A DNA stretch of 64,000 nucleotides from positions 57,741,330 to 57,805,329 of the forward strand of contig OY986437.1 of assembly GCA_963920525.1 (NCBI GenBank). Reading direction: 5' to 3'. Shown here piece after piece: positions 10,665 to 20,950 of this stretch (its first letter is position 1; each line of letters opens with the position of its first letter). The notes under the pieces were generated by a model. That model saw only the letters and a list, made by a program, of their open reading frames with translations. It was not told the origin of the DNA and made no database searches. The stretch is from Dichetophora obliterata (Eukaryota; Arthropoda; Insecta; Diptera; Sciomyzidae). A program made the translations under genes and the position numbers.

Positions 10665-12512
10665 ATGACTTCAAGACGTCTAAATAATGAGGATATTATC
10701 GAAATACTTAACCAAAACGACGACGACAGCGAAGATGGCCTAGATTTCGATGAGGACAGTATTGCTGATCCTGATTATATGGTGGACATACAAGAGATTG
10801 ACTCATTTTCAGAAAACGACGATTTCGATGAGGAGGAGCTTTTCGCCGACATAGAAGGCGATAATATTTCACCAGCACCATCATTAATACCTACAAACCA
10901 ATCAATTCCGGTAAAGGCAGGACATGTGCGTGGAAAACCCACAACTTCACGAAAATCGATACCTTTATGGAAACAAAGAAACCTTATTTTGATTGAGCAA
11001 CAACTCCGTTTTACAGGGAATAACACACTTCCCGATGATATTATTGGTCTTGATACTCCAATACAGTATTTTTTGTATCTGTTCGCTGTAGATATATTTG
11101 ATTCAATCGCCGAACAAACAAATATGTATGTGGTTCAAAAGGATATTGGAGATCCATTTCGTGTAAGAGGTGTCGATATTCAACAATTTATAGGTGTTGT
11201 TTATATTATGTCACTCATAAGACACCCTAACGTTGCTAGTCATTGGAGCAATAAAATTGGAACACGAATAATTCAAGAAGTAATGTCACTAAAACAATTT
11301 GAAAAAATTAGGCAATGTATTCATTTTAATGACAATGAAAAATGTCATGCTCGATCTGATCCAAGGTGTGACAGGCTGTATAAAATACGGCCAATTGTCT
11401 ATAGACTAAACCAGACCTTTAGAAAAGTTCCTCTTGAAGAATTCCTTAGCGTTGATGAACAAATGTGTTCCACTAAGGCAAAAAATTTCTTGAAACGATA
11501 CTTACCAAATAAACCTCATAAATGGGGGTATAAAATATACGTTCTATGCGCCACTTCTGGATTTGCATTCAATATTGAACCCGAAACAGGAATGGAAAAT
11601 TTCTTGCAAAACGGAGGACCTAATTTGGGAGCTTCATCAAATGTTGTCATGAGACTAGCTCGTATCATACCACGAAACCAAAACTATAGATTGTACTTTG
11701 ATAACTATTTTACTTCTTTACCACTACTTGAATATCTAGCTAATGAAGGAATACATAGTATTGGTACAATTCGACGAAATAGAATACCCGGCTGCAAGCT
11801 ACCGCCAGAAAAAGAAATGGCAAAAAAGAAAAGGGGACAATCTATTGAATTTGTAACTAATATTGAAGGTGTTGAAATTTCTACGGTTTCTTGGAAAGAT
11901 AATAAAGTAGTGAATCTTGCCTCAACTTTTGCTGGAGAATTGCCAAAGACAGTCGTAAAGAGATATGACAAAATACAAAAAAAGTACATAGAAGTTGAGC
12001 GGCCACAAATAGTTGGGGAATATAATCGCCACATGGGTGGCGTGGATCTCATTGACAGTATTATGGGAAGATATAAAGTCGTTATACGTTCCAAACGATG
12101 GCAAGTTCGGTTCTTTTACCATTTATTGGATCTAACCATGTCTAATTCATGGCTGTTATATAAAAAAGTGAGAAAATCCAAAAATATGAAAGATAAAGAA
12201 TTGTCTTCGTCAGAGTTCCGCCTTGATGTTGCGACAACACTTTGCAAGATGGGAACTAAAACATATGTTAACACCAGAGGATCACTTGAAATCGACATCC
12301 AAGCCAAGAAGCGTAAAGGTCCTGCTCAATATGTCCCTCCAAAAGATGTGCGGCAAGATCAGGTTGGTCATTGGCCAATGTGGGTTGATAAAAGAATTAG
12401 GTGCAAGTTTCCAAATTGCAAAGGCGTAAGTCAAACAATGTGTGAGAAATGTGGCGTTGCTTTATGCTATAATAAAAATAATAATTGCTTTCGTTTGTTC
12501 CATGTCTCGTAA
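10665..12512 (+). CDS. piggyBac-like transposase, intact (DDE_Tnp_1_7 type)
   Basis: The 615-aa protein carries out cut-and-paste transposition by binding the element's terminal repeats, excising the element and reinserting it. The N-terminus (about residues 5-70) is strongly acidic with many D/E pairs, as in other piggyBac transposases. Three catalytic aspartates can be placed: D264 in SVDEQM, D346 in YFDNYFTS and D461 in GGVDLID, a spacing close to Trichoplusia ni piggyBac (D268, D346, D447). The C-terminal 45 residues are cysteine-rich (CKFPNCKG, CEKCGVALC), matching the zinc-binding domain that recognises the ends. The start ATG is the first after an in-frame TAG at 10656-10658. No internal stop or frameshift is visible. 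It is intronless and lies inside its own TIRs. Whether it is expressed cannot be judged here. Confidence 0.95.
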   Translation: MTSRRLNNEDIIEILNQNDDDSEDGLDFDEDSIADPDYMVDIQEIDSFSENDDFDEEELFADIEGDNISPAPSLIPTNQSIPVKAGHVRGKPTTSRKSIPLWKQRNLILIEQQLRFTGNNTLPDDIIGLDTPIQYFLYLFAVDIFDSIAEQTNMYVVQKDIGDPFRVRGVDIQQFIGVVYIMSLIRHPNVASHWSNKIGTRIIQEVMSLKQFEKIRQCIHFNDNEKCHARSDPRCDRLYKIRPIVYRLNQTFRKVPLEEFLSVDEQMCSTKAKNFLKRYLPNKPHKWGYKIYVLCATSGFAFNIEPETGMENFLQNGGPNLGASSNVVMRLARIIPRNQNYRLYFDNYFTSLPLLEYLANEGIHSIGTIRRNRIPGCKLPPEKEMAKKKRGQSIEFVTNIEGVEISTVSWKDNKVVNLASTFAGELPKTVVKRYDKIQKKYIEVERPQIVGEYNRHMGGVDLIDSIMGRYKVVIRSKRWQVRFFYHLLDLTMSNSWLLYKKVRKSKNMKDKELSSSEFRLDVATTLCKMGTKTYVNTRGSLEIDIQAKKRKGPAQYVPPKDVRQDQVGHWPMWVDKRIRCKFPNCKGVSQTMCEKCGVALCYNKNNNCFRLFHVS

Positions 12513-12568
12513 AATTTTAAGCTCTTAACAGGCAATGTAACATAAATGTCACAAACCAATTTTTACCA

Positions 12569-12574
12569 AATAAA
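12569..12574 (+). terminator. Polyadenylation signal of the piggyBac-like gene
   Basis: A perfect AATAAA lies 57 bp after the stop codon and 15 bp before the right terminal repeat, so the transcript can end inside the element. Confidence 0.65.
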
Positions 12575-12659
12575 ATTTTTTCCAACTTGCCATATAAAGG
12601 GATAATTTATTTAAGCATGAAAATTCAATTTTTATTGAAAAAAATAGAATCAGCACTGT

Positions 12660-12840
12660 TCGGCCGTTGTACAGCCAATATTATATTAAAACGGCCTCTG
12701 TACAGCCGCTGTACGACTATTGTATGGTCGCTTCTTGGCCAAAAAGCCCTGAAAACGACCCTTGTACGACCCTTTTACGACCGAGAAAAAAATATTTAAA
12801 ATCAGGCCTTGTTCGGCCGCTATTTGGCCTTAGCTTAGAA
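12660..12840. other. Second CGGCC/TGTAC-rich island
   Basis: Short motifs (CGGCCGTTGTACAGCC, ACAGCCGCTGTACGAC, CTTGTACGACCCTTTTACGA, TTCGGCCGC) recur at 15-40 bp intervals. This resembles 8716-8945 and contrasts with surrounding AT-rich DNA. No gene is encoded. Confidence 0.45.
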
Positions 12841-12849
12841 AGTTTTTTT

Positions 12850-13832
12850 ACTCAAGCGCACTTAAAACAATTTTATGCACAATAAACATTAAATTATTTT
12901 TTCATAACCAACTTTGGCCTTGGAATAACCTTTTATGGTGTTTTAAGCGGTCAAAGTCATAATTTGTAGGTAATCTTTTTTTTAACTACGCTCGTAAATT
13001 TTTGGAGGGAGATATTTATGAACATTTAGGGATGTTAGGGATATATTTCGTCGGCTAAAAAATAGACTGTTTTTTTGGAATTTCTCGTGAGCTTGCTTTG
13101 AAAGGTTGGTTTTTAAAAGTTGTTAGAGATGATCAACGAAGCTTAAATTACAAAAAAAAAAATTATTAAATTTTTTCAGTTTATTTACACAAAATTCGTA
13201 CTTCAACGGAACACCATAATTTGAAGGCAGGTCCGGTTGAAAAAAACTGAAGTATTTTAGACTCGATATGACAATGTCTACAAAACAGACTATTGGTATT
13301 AATATCTAACAATTGTTGTTAATTTTATGTAACAAAAATAAAAAAATTTATTAATTGGTTTTTTTCACTGCTATTTGTTAAGTTTGATAGTAAAATCAAT
13401 ATTTTACATGATAATAGTCTACTTTGTGGGTATTTGTTTGTGATAGAGAGATGAAGTGATAGAGGTGGATGGTACTGATCCGATGCTTAGAGCAGATGGT
13501 TACTTGCGGAAACTGCACAGTTTTCGAGATCCGACGAAAAAACAAAATCTAGTTGCCTACCCATATTGTTAATTACTCCACTTAAGTGATATTTGAAATA
13601 GATTCAAAAATCAGAAAGACAGCTAGCAAATATAACTTTTGATCAGATATTGGATTTAGTTGAAAAAATGAGGTTCGTCATCTGATTAAACCTATTGGAG
13701 ACTAGAAAGATTAAATTCACTCATGCATATAATGGCGTCAAAAGGATCCAAGAGCTTTAAAAAAAATTTAAAGCGTTTACTGCCAGCTATGCCTGAATAA
13801 GAAGAATTCCATTTCGTTTGGACACAGAAGTA
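12850..13832. other. Non-coding DNA, no gene seen
   Basis: No transposon terminus, RNA gene or convincing frame was recognised. The small ORF at 13692-13946 crosses the boundary of the TIR element at 13833 and is not supported. Confidence 0.35.
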
Positions 13833-14764
13833 GAGGAACTTCGGGTATTGTGGTATAGATATTTGTAGTCTGCGAATTGTGAAAAAACTATAAGTGTGTT
13901 CTTTGTCAAATGTTATTTGTTTGGATGCTTGAAGTATTGGTAACAAAATAGCATAGAATAAGAATCTTATGATAACCCATTAAAAAGTTATTAGGAAAAG
14001 TTTGAGAAAATCCAAAAACCTCCTTCCCAAAAATTTGAAGGGTATTGTGGTACACAACATAGGTGTAATGTGGTATACTGTTTTTGAGGGAATTGGTTTT
14101 GAAAAATCTTTAAAAAAAAATTTTATTTTATATATATGGACTGTTTTGAGGGGTTTTTAATTTATAAATTTATTACAATTAAATATTTCAAATTTAACAA
14201 AAGAAAATGTTCATAATTCAATAAATAAGAAAAAGTAATGAAAAAAGAATGACAACAGGGTTGCTTAATAAACTCATTACATAAGGTATCGTTGAAACTT
14301 AAAATAAAGAGTATTGCTCATGCGCAAGTTAAGAAGTATTAAAACAAATTTTTTAAATTATGCTTTCACATCATAATACCATATTAGCCGCCAAGATGTA
14401 TACCACAAAAGCCGATTTGAAAAATTTTATATTGAATAGTGTTGAGAACTAACAAAATGTATCGCAAATTAATAAGAGCCTAACACTTACCTTAAATGCA
14501 GAAATTACACAATAATAAATAACTCGTTGTTTTCCTTAAAAAAATTCACTGACTTTGGAACAAAATAAAAGGCGCTCAAACGCCTTCATATGTTTTTTTT
14601 TAACTGATCGAAAACGTGTTAGGTTTCGTTGATTTTCTTGAACTCTACTCTCTTTATTAGTTTACACAAATTTAAGCAAGATTGCGGAAAAATAAGTTTA
14701 GCGGAATCGGAGATATTAGCCTATACCACATTATCCTCCTATACCATAATACCCGAAGTTCCTC
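13833..14764. mobile_element. TIR element with TA duplication
   Basis: The left end reads GAGGAACTTCGGGTATTGTG and the right end, read inward, GAGGAACTTCGGGTATTATG, continuing as matching GGTATAG. TA flanks both sides (13831-13832 and 14765-14766). A 'gggtattgtggta' block is repeated internally near 14040. TA duplication and long conserved TIRs suggest a non-autonomous Tc1/mariner/pogo-superfamily element of 932 bp. No transposase remains. Confidence 0.8.
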
Positions 14765-15107
14765 TATATCATATATACCAATAATATCCCATAAAAAGTT
14801 TTAATTTAACAAGTACTGAAATTGATAAGAAAACGGTAGTGCTGATAAAAAAATTCAATATTATTTTTATAAAAACATCGATCAATTAAAAAAATGCAAG
14901 AATATAAAATAATAAAATTAAAAATCCTGTTAATCACTTGAGTAATAAAGTATTTGAATTTATTTAAATTGCTCTATATAATAACAAATGATTAATTTAG
15001 GGGCTCAAAGAGAGCTGTAGAATATTTTTCAAATTGCCCGTATAGAAAACTATTTTCAATAATATTTTAAAATAAATAAATCTAAATCTTCTATCTATCT
15101 ATCAATA
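14765..15107. other. AT-rich spacer
   Basis: No feature recognised. Confidence 0.3.
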
Positions 15108-15207
15108 TAAATGGTGTTTTTTATAGAGTGATACAAGTTTAAATCATAAGAAAACATAGTAATATATTTTTAATATCAATGGGCTTTATTGGATTTTATG
15201 AAATTAA

Positions 15208-15270
15208 TGCTTAAAAATGATTTCGGCCATGTGGCCGCCACGGCTGGCGCGTACAAGGCGCAATCTGGAA
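15208..15270 (-). pseudogene. C-terminal tail of the split transposase
   Basis: The minus strand encodes RLRLVRASRGGHMAEIIFKH followed by TAA. The SRGGHM/L..II ending is characteristic of the transposase type whose other half lies at 17589-18470. Its position next to the left TIR and beyond the LINE shows that one gene was split by the insertion. Confidence 0.8.
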
Positions 15271-15287
15271 CACCAATATAATTGGTG

Positions 15288-17588
15288 TTATGTGTTTAAA
15301 ATAGATCTTATTTGAATCTTAGAAACAGTAAAATCAAGATTACAACTAGAATTAATAGAATTAAACAAACACAGACAAGCGCGTCGGAAGCGAATTTCTT
15401 CTGGGGGGGGCAGTACAAATGGGGGGGCAGTACAAATAGTGGTGCAAAAAAAGTTCACCAAAATTTCTTCACATGAAACATGAAGAAGAGAGAAAGAAGA
15501 GGAAAATATATAATACAAAAATATTATCGTTGCAAAAAAACTGATATTTTGAATAACTTTTCCTTTTAAATTGTTTATCTAGCTAAAAAAGTGGGGGGGG
15601 GCAACTGCCCACCTTTCCCCCCGCTTCCGACGCCAATGAACGCAGAACACGGTTAATAGGCGCATTTATAGCATAGTTAGAATGGTAAATTTGCAAGTAA
15701 AAAGGATCATAATTTCTAAGAATTCTTGCTGGAATATTAAAATCTATCATTACCAATAGTGCAGGGCAATCAACCAAACCATTTATGATATCAAAAACAA
15801 AGAGCAAAGATATTATGCTTCTTCTACTGTCCAAAGTTTTGAGCCCTATTAATAGGCATCTCGTTTTATATGATGGAGGTACACCATCAATATTGAAAGA
15901 GCGCAAGGCAAACCTTGTAAACGATTTCTGAACCCTTTCAATCCTCAACTAATGAGACTAGTAATACGGGTTCCAGATAATAGCAGCATATTCCAATCTA
16001 GAACGCACAAGGGAGTTAAACAAGACTTTTAAAGTGTACGGATCAGAAAAACATGGACTATTTCGTCTTATAAAAGCTAGCATAGAATAAGCTTTAGGAA
16101 TAATGTAATCAAGATGAGAAGTAAACGTAAACTTATAATCAAAAACGACACCTAGGTCTTTAAATTGTTGGACGGAAGTCAAAGGAAAATTGGCGATATT
16201 ATAAGCGGACGGACGGAAAGAGGTAGATTTTGAGAAAGTAATTGAATAACATTTATTAAGATTTAGGAAAAGACCATTTCTGCAGCACCACATATAGAGT
16301 CTATCAACTTCACTCTGTAAAAGTTCAGTGTCATTTAAATTGCCTATTTTTAGGAAGATCTTGAGATCATCAGCATAAAGCAGAAATTTGCAAAAAGAAA
16401 AAAATTGATGTTATGTCATTAATAAACAAAATAAAAAGTAGAGGTCCCAAGACACTTCCTTGAGGAACACCTGAAGTTGCTAAATAAGAAAAGGATTTAA
16501 CATTATCAAATGCAACTACACATTGCCTGTTCGATAAATACGACTCCAGCCAGCATAAGAAAATAGAGTGAAAACCCAAATTTTTAAGCTTTTTGATTAA
16601 CAGAAAATGACAAACTTTATCAAAAGCTTTGGAAAAATCAGTAAAAATGACATCATCCTGACATCCCTGAGTAAATGCTGATATGCAGTATTCAGAAAAC
16701 AAAACAAGATTTGTCATAGTAGAGAGACCAGGTACAAATCCATGCTGGTAAGGAGAGATAATATTCTTAACTGTAAAAAACAATTTCTCTTTAACTATAG
16801 ACTCAAAAAGCTTCGAAATAGTTGTTAGCTTAGAAATTGGTCTATAGTTAGCTATATTGTTTTTAGATCCAGATTTATGGATTGGAGTAATTAAAGATAA
16901 CTTCCAATCATCAATGAAAACACCAGAACAGAGAGAACTGTTAAAAATAAAAGTTAATGGATAAGCTAAGGTTTGAGCACAGTTTTTTAAAAAAATAGAG
17001 CAAAGACCATCAACATCCATTCTAGATGAAGGTTTCAGACTCAGAATTCCCTTTAAAACATCATCAATAGACAAAGACAAAGATCCAAAGTCAAAAACCG
17101 GATGTATATTCTCAGCACAAATCATTTAAATACATATTTGATGGAATATACAAGGACCCCCTTTTGGATTTAATAAAATGCCAAAAAGCTTTTGGGTTTG
17201 ATATAATATTAGTTTCAAATTTAGAAATATATTGCCTATATAGGAATTTGTCTAAAAAGTTAAACTCCCTCATATAATGCCTATATTTAAGAAAAAACGA
17301 GTTTTCATTAGTTAATAAGAATTTTTTATAAAATTTGTTCCGAAGGTTTTTTAAAATTTTTAGACCTCGTGTATACCACGGTACTTTACTAACCCGTGGT
17401 TTAACCAAAGGAATATGTACTTTACAAACTGAGGAGATTAGATTTTTAAAGATATTAAAGCATGACACGGTATTAAAATTTTTATACTCATCATTCCAGT
17501 CAATACTACCAAAAATCAAATTCAAGATTTTGAAATTACATGCTTTGTAGTTTAAATTAACAATATTTACATTGTTATCAACTAAGTT
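15288..17588 (-). pseudogene. LINE ORF2 reverse transcriptase, frameshifted
   Basis: Reverse transcriptase motifs are clear. The 17125-16370 frame contains IANYRPISKLTTISKLFESI (residues 91-110), FTDFSKAFDKV (161-171, with a catalytic Asp) and GVPQGSVLGPLLFILFIND (219-237). The YADD catalytic box lies at 16366-16377, but in a shifted frame because of an indel in a T-run just before it. Downstream pieces (16293-15958 with RLEYAAIIWNP, and 15948-15650 with RIERVQKSFTRF and APINRVLRS) continue in other frames, and the last residues resume after the inserted element at 15381-15633. The 5' portion (17588-17130) encodes the pre-RT spacer. At least three frame breaks make it inactive. The endonuclease domain is absent. 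Confidence 0.88.
15381..15633. mobile_element. Small G-rich TIR element inside the LINE
   Basis: GCGTCGGAAGCG at 15381-15392 is exactly complemented at 15622-15633, and removing the 253 bp roughly rejoins the LINE C-terminal coding region. Inside are two copies of GGGGGGCAGTACAAAT and another G-run near 15593. The right end read inward continues outward as CATTGGCGTCGGAAG, like the CAGTGGCG termini at 34411, 45513 and 60361, suggesting a hAT-type MITE. No clear target duplication was identified. Confidence 0.6.
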
Positions 17589-18470
17589 TACATAACCCCA
17601 AAGAAAATAATCCAATGGGGTTAAATCACACGATCTTGGGGGCCAATTAATTGGGCCATTTCGTGAAATTATTTTTTTGTCAAAAGTTTCCTTGAGTAAA
17701 TTAATTGTAGCGCCCGCTCTGTGGCATGTGGCTCCGTCATGTTGGAACCACATATCAGCAAGATTAATGCCAGCTAATTGAAATACGAAAAACTTCGAAT
17801 CATGTTCCTATACCGTTCACCATTGACAGTAATATTCTGACCATCATCGTTTTTGAAGACATATGGGCCAATGAATCCGCCCATAATTTTCTGTGGATGT
17901 AATGGTGTTTCGAAAAAAGCTTGTGGATTCTCCTCACTCCAAATACGACAATTCTGTTTATTTACGTACCCATTCAACCAAAAATAGGCTCATCGGAAAA
18001 TAAAATTTTCTATGGAAATTCAAAATCAATATCAATTTGTGCTTCAGCCCATTCGCCGAATTGGCGGCGCATACGATAGTCCTTTGGCTTTAATTCCTGC
18101 ACAAGTTGAATCTTGAAAGGTTTTAAGCCAAGATCTTTTCGTAAAATGTCCCATAAAGTGGAAGGACACAACCCCAGTTGCTGAGAACGGCGACGAATTG
18201 ATTGATTAGGATAATCTTCAATGCTTTCCTGTACAGCGGATACAGATTCTTCAGTGCGCACTGTTCGGCGTCTCACGGGATGCACATTATCAGTAACAGT
18301 AAATGTGGTCCGAAAACGATATATTGTTCCTCGAATTAGCAGCTGTGAAGGACGATTATGTACGCCATAAAATGGACGAAGTGCACGATAAGTTTGACGA
18401 ACAGATCCTTTATTTTGATTAAAAATTTCCACAATTTTCACGCGTTGCTCTGGTGTAAATTAATCCATAA
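17589..18470 (-). pseudogene. Transposase N-terminal and catalytic part, broken
   Basis: From the ATG at 18470 the third codon is a stop; the rest runs in pieces. The 18441-18010 frame (143 aa) holds the HTH region (VKIVEIFNQNKGSVRQTYRA, then LGLCPSTLWDILRKDLGLKP). A frame break near 18000 precedes ILFSDEPIFG (first catalytic region), and 17977-17774 encodes a segment with PQKIMGGFIGPYVF. The 17753-17589 stretch holds FQHDGATCHRA (second catalytic Asp) and PPRSCDLTPLDYFLWGYV (third). This is the common insect Tc1/mariner-superfamily type with a DUF4817-like N-terminus. The LINE interrupts it after FLWGYV and the C-terminus is at 15208-15270. Confidence 0.85.
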
Positions 18471-18589
18471 TGAAATGTCATAGCAAACTAAACAAAAAAC
18501 AACTATCAGCTATTAAATGGATGGTCAAATAAATCAGTGATGGCAACTCAAAGTTGTATTACTCTATAAAAAACACCCTTTATATAAAA

Positions 18590-19175
18590 ATCAATTGCTG
18601 TGCGTTAGTCCTACTAAGGCTTGAAAATGGCTCAATCGATTTTAACAGTTTTTTTTTTGGTTCACCTCAATTCAGGGAAGGTTTCGAAAAAAAGTAAATG
18701 TGGCCACACCCTCTTTCTCCACCCATTAATCAATAAAAATGCTATATTTCAGGTGGTTTTGATCGTATTAAACTTTAATTTGGTTGTTTATTTTGTCTGG
18801 TTACTACTAAAAATTGTACCAAAAATGGGCGTGGTCGCAATTTAGATACGTCCACTCTTTCAAAAATGTGAGCCAATTATAAAAATAATTAAATTTGGTA
18901 TAAGTAAAGGAGCAATGCTTAAAAACAAATCATAGAAAAAAGTGGGAGGGGCTACACCTATGCTACGCAAACAAATAATAATTGAATACAAATCTAAACG
19001 GCTCTACGAATCACGCTCAAATTCGGTATGCATATTTTGCAACTCCTATATAAAATTTTTACATACTTAGTTTTGGCCACGCCCCTTGCGCCTCTTTTCA
19101 ACTAAAGTTTATTTTGTTACTGTAATAAGTTTTACCCCCAGAGTTTTCTGCCAATTAAATCTTAAAATAATTTCT
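18590..19175. other. Non-coding repeat-like DNA with GGGCGTGG motifs
   Basis: No gene seen. Several GGGCGTGG / GGCCACGCCC-type motifs (near 18690, 18828, 18950, 19075) sit in AT-rich DNA. Similar motifs form tandem arrays in the Helitron-like element at 37707-39449, so this may be a diverged relative. Confidence 0.35.
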
Positions 19176-19257
19176 TTAACCCTCCGATGAGTGAGAAGGT
19201 CCCTAGGGACCTTTTTGCCTTTTCAAACTTAAATTACTCCTACTTCGTCCACTACAA

Positions 19258-19275
19258 CCCCCCCCCCCCCCCCCC
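19258..19275. repeat. 18-base C homopolymer
   Basis: A run of 18 C, unusual in this AT-rich window, just inside the left end of the piggyBac-like element. Its length may be uncertain in sequencing. Confidence 0.95.
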
Positions 19276-19506
19276 AAAGTTACTCTGTATTCCAAGAGTA
19301 TTTTGTTGCGCATCTTTTGGAAAAAAATCAAGCCGATCGGATCATTACTTTAGGAGTAATTGAGGTTTTAGTGAGAATAGTACGCGGACGTGTGAATAGG
19401 TCCGTATGGACCTTGTACTGAATTTCACTTATAAATGCATGTTTTTGGGCATCATTATAATTTTTTATTGTTTCAACACATAACTTACTTGTTCTGAACA
19501 CAAAGA

Positions 19507-20190
19507 CCTAAACTCAAAGACATTAGGGATGATGATAATAACAAAAAATTCTAAGAAAAATTCGAAGACATGAACTTTATTGCTTTCAAGGAAAGGCACA
19601 ATATTCTAATTTTATACTAATAGCAATAAACCAGTTCTTAGAATTTTTTGTTCTTAGTATTTTTTGTTCTTAGTATTTTTGTTCTTAGAATTTTTTCTTA
19701 GAATTTTTTGTTTTTATCATCATCCCTAAGAGCCCGAACAGAACCAAGGCGGATGTCGGTTGTCGGATTCGCCGTGCTACAAATTACATGAAAATATATG
19801 CAGCTGCTAAAAATGAAATCGCCGTAGAAATGCATGACGGGAAAACGCCAGAATAGAATCTATTCTAATTTCTCTCTGACGGGTGTCGGATCTCTCTCTG
19901 AGTGACTTAAATGTTGCCATATTTTTGCTAAAGATTGGGTACGTTCAGTGTTATTTTCTTAGTTTTTACTATGATCTAACATTCTGTTTTTGTGCCTGTA
20001 ATGCATTCATGTGAATTCAAAGCATAATATAAAATAATTTGCATCATTCCCAATATAAAATGCAACCGTGATCCGACAACCGACAACCGCTCATATTCTG
20101 GACGTGTTCTCAGCGGATTTCGCAGAGAGAGGCCCGCTATCCGACATCCGCCTTGGTTCTGTTTGGGCTCTAATGTCTTTGAGTATAGGT
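19507..20190. repeat. Nested inverted repeats in cloverleaf order
   Basis: Three inverted pairs are arranged A B B' C C' A'. A is ACTCAAAGACATTAG (near 19512) with its complement near 20170-20185. B, around 19526-19562 (GGATGATGATAATAACAAAA), pairs with 19690-19729. C, at 19731-19761 (AGAGCCCGAACAGAACCAAG), pairs with 20140-20170 with one mismatch over 31 bp. Between B and B' a 14-16-bp TTCTTAGTATTTTTTG unit is repeated about five times (19634-19710). The C pair alone looks like a 440-bp TIR element. Confidence 0.8.
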
Positions 20191-20257
20191 AGACGTACGA
20201 AAGAGTATAAAAGAAGTTGTAGTTTCGTAAACCAAATCAGTCAAAGTTTAGACAGCA

Positions 20258-20950
20258 AATGACTGCGGATGAAAGGCGTGCAGCTGATAGTAGATTTGCT
20301 GATTTTATGGACGAAGACATGCGTCCACTTCTCGCACGAGCAAACCGAGAAGCGGAAGCCCTATGCCATATTATATTACAACGCCAACAAATGCGGCGTT
20401 GATACCATGGAACAAATGCTAGGCACTTACAGCTGCAAAAGATCAACACAACGATGGCCGTTGGCTATGTTTTATAATATGCTGGACGTCGCTGCATTGG
20501 CTGCTTTTACGATTTACAACGAAATGAAGCCTATAAAAAGGAGTGACAAACGGCGGTCGTTCTTGTTACTGCTAACGAAACAATTGGCCACACCAAATAT
20601 CGAAGAGCGTGCCCTGAACAACGATATAACCTCATATCCAAGCATACGCAATGCGATGGAAGCATTCGATGTCAGGGTAAGAAAAACATCTTCAAATTCA
20701 AGAATAGAATATATAGTTATTTGTTTTTTATTTTTCTTTTCATTTCAGGTATTATCAAGACCGATGGAAGGCAATGTACCGTCGTTTGCGGCTAGGTAAA
20801 GTAGACCGTCATGTCGCCTTTGCCGTTCTGAGTACGGGCGGCAGCAGAAAACGCGGGCATACTGCTTCTGCTGCGGCAACGCTGTTTGCGGAGAACATAG
20901 CACACTTTTACATCGCTGCAACACTTGCGCACAGGGCGGGGGACAAGAAG
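20258..20950 (+). pseudogene. piggyBac-like transposase, C-terminal remnant
   Basis: The frame with KRKPYAILYYNANKCGVDTM carries the third catalytic aspartate region of piggyBac transposases (GGVD in intact ones), followed by KRSTQRWPLAMFYNMLDVAA. A 60-bp segment at 20689-20748 has GTAAGA and TTTCAG borders like a short intron, but splicing there would shift the frame of the following YYQDRWKAMYRRLRLGK. A cysteine-rich tail is readable in a third frame near 20805-20920 (CRLCRSEYG, YCFCCGNAVCGEH, RCNTC), matching the family's end-binding domain. The first two catalytic aspartates are missing, so the gene is internally deleted and frameshifted. An overlapping 47-codon frame from about 20259 (MTADERRAADSRFADFMDED) may be the old N-terminus, or chance. 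Confidence 0.85.

Larger units (their letters stand above)
10214..12601 (+). mobile_element. Complete piggyBac-like transposon
   Basis: The terminal inverted repeats are 13 bp: CCCTTTATACGGC at 10214-10226 and, read inward, CCCTTTATATGGC at 12589-12601 (12 of 13). The 2388-bp length is close to canonical piggyBac size. Both ends are flanked by ATAA (10210-10213 and 12602-12605) rather than the usual TTAA. A subterminal inverted pair, ATGTAACATTGCC near 10590 against a near-complement near 12530-12545, lies just outside the coding region, as in other piggyBac elements. It contains one intact transposase gene. Intact ends plus an open frame make this a candidate autonomous element. Confidence 0.93.
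15275..17588 (-). mobile_element. 5'-truncated jockey/CR1-type LINE
   Basis: The LINE is inserted in the transposase gene directly after codons for FLWGYV (about 17588). It carries only the downstream part of ORF2: a pre-RT region, the full RT and the C-terminal thumb/connector region. 5' truncation is typical of target-primed insertion. The 3' end near 15275 lacks an obvious long A-tail. A small G-rich element interrupts the C-terminal coding region at 15381-15633. Confidence 0.88.
15110..18582 (-). mobile_element. Tc1/mariner-superfamily element split by a LINE
   Basis: The ends are inverted repeats: left GGTGTTTTTTATAGAGTGAT (15113 on) and right, read inward, GGTGTTTTTTATAGAGTAAT, both preceded by ATATAAA-type sequence consistent with a TA target. 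Minus-strand transposase pieces lie at both sides of a LINE occupying about 15275-17588. Without the LINE the element would be about 1.2 kb, normal for the superfamily. Confidence 0.85.

Noticed and set aside
20689..20748. Functional 60-bp intron in the degenerate piggyBac-like transposase
   Set aside because: GT...AG borders exist, but splicing breaks the downstream frame and the gene is already internally deleted.
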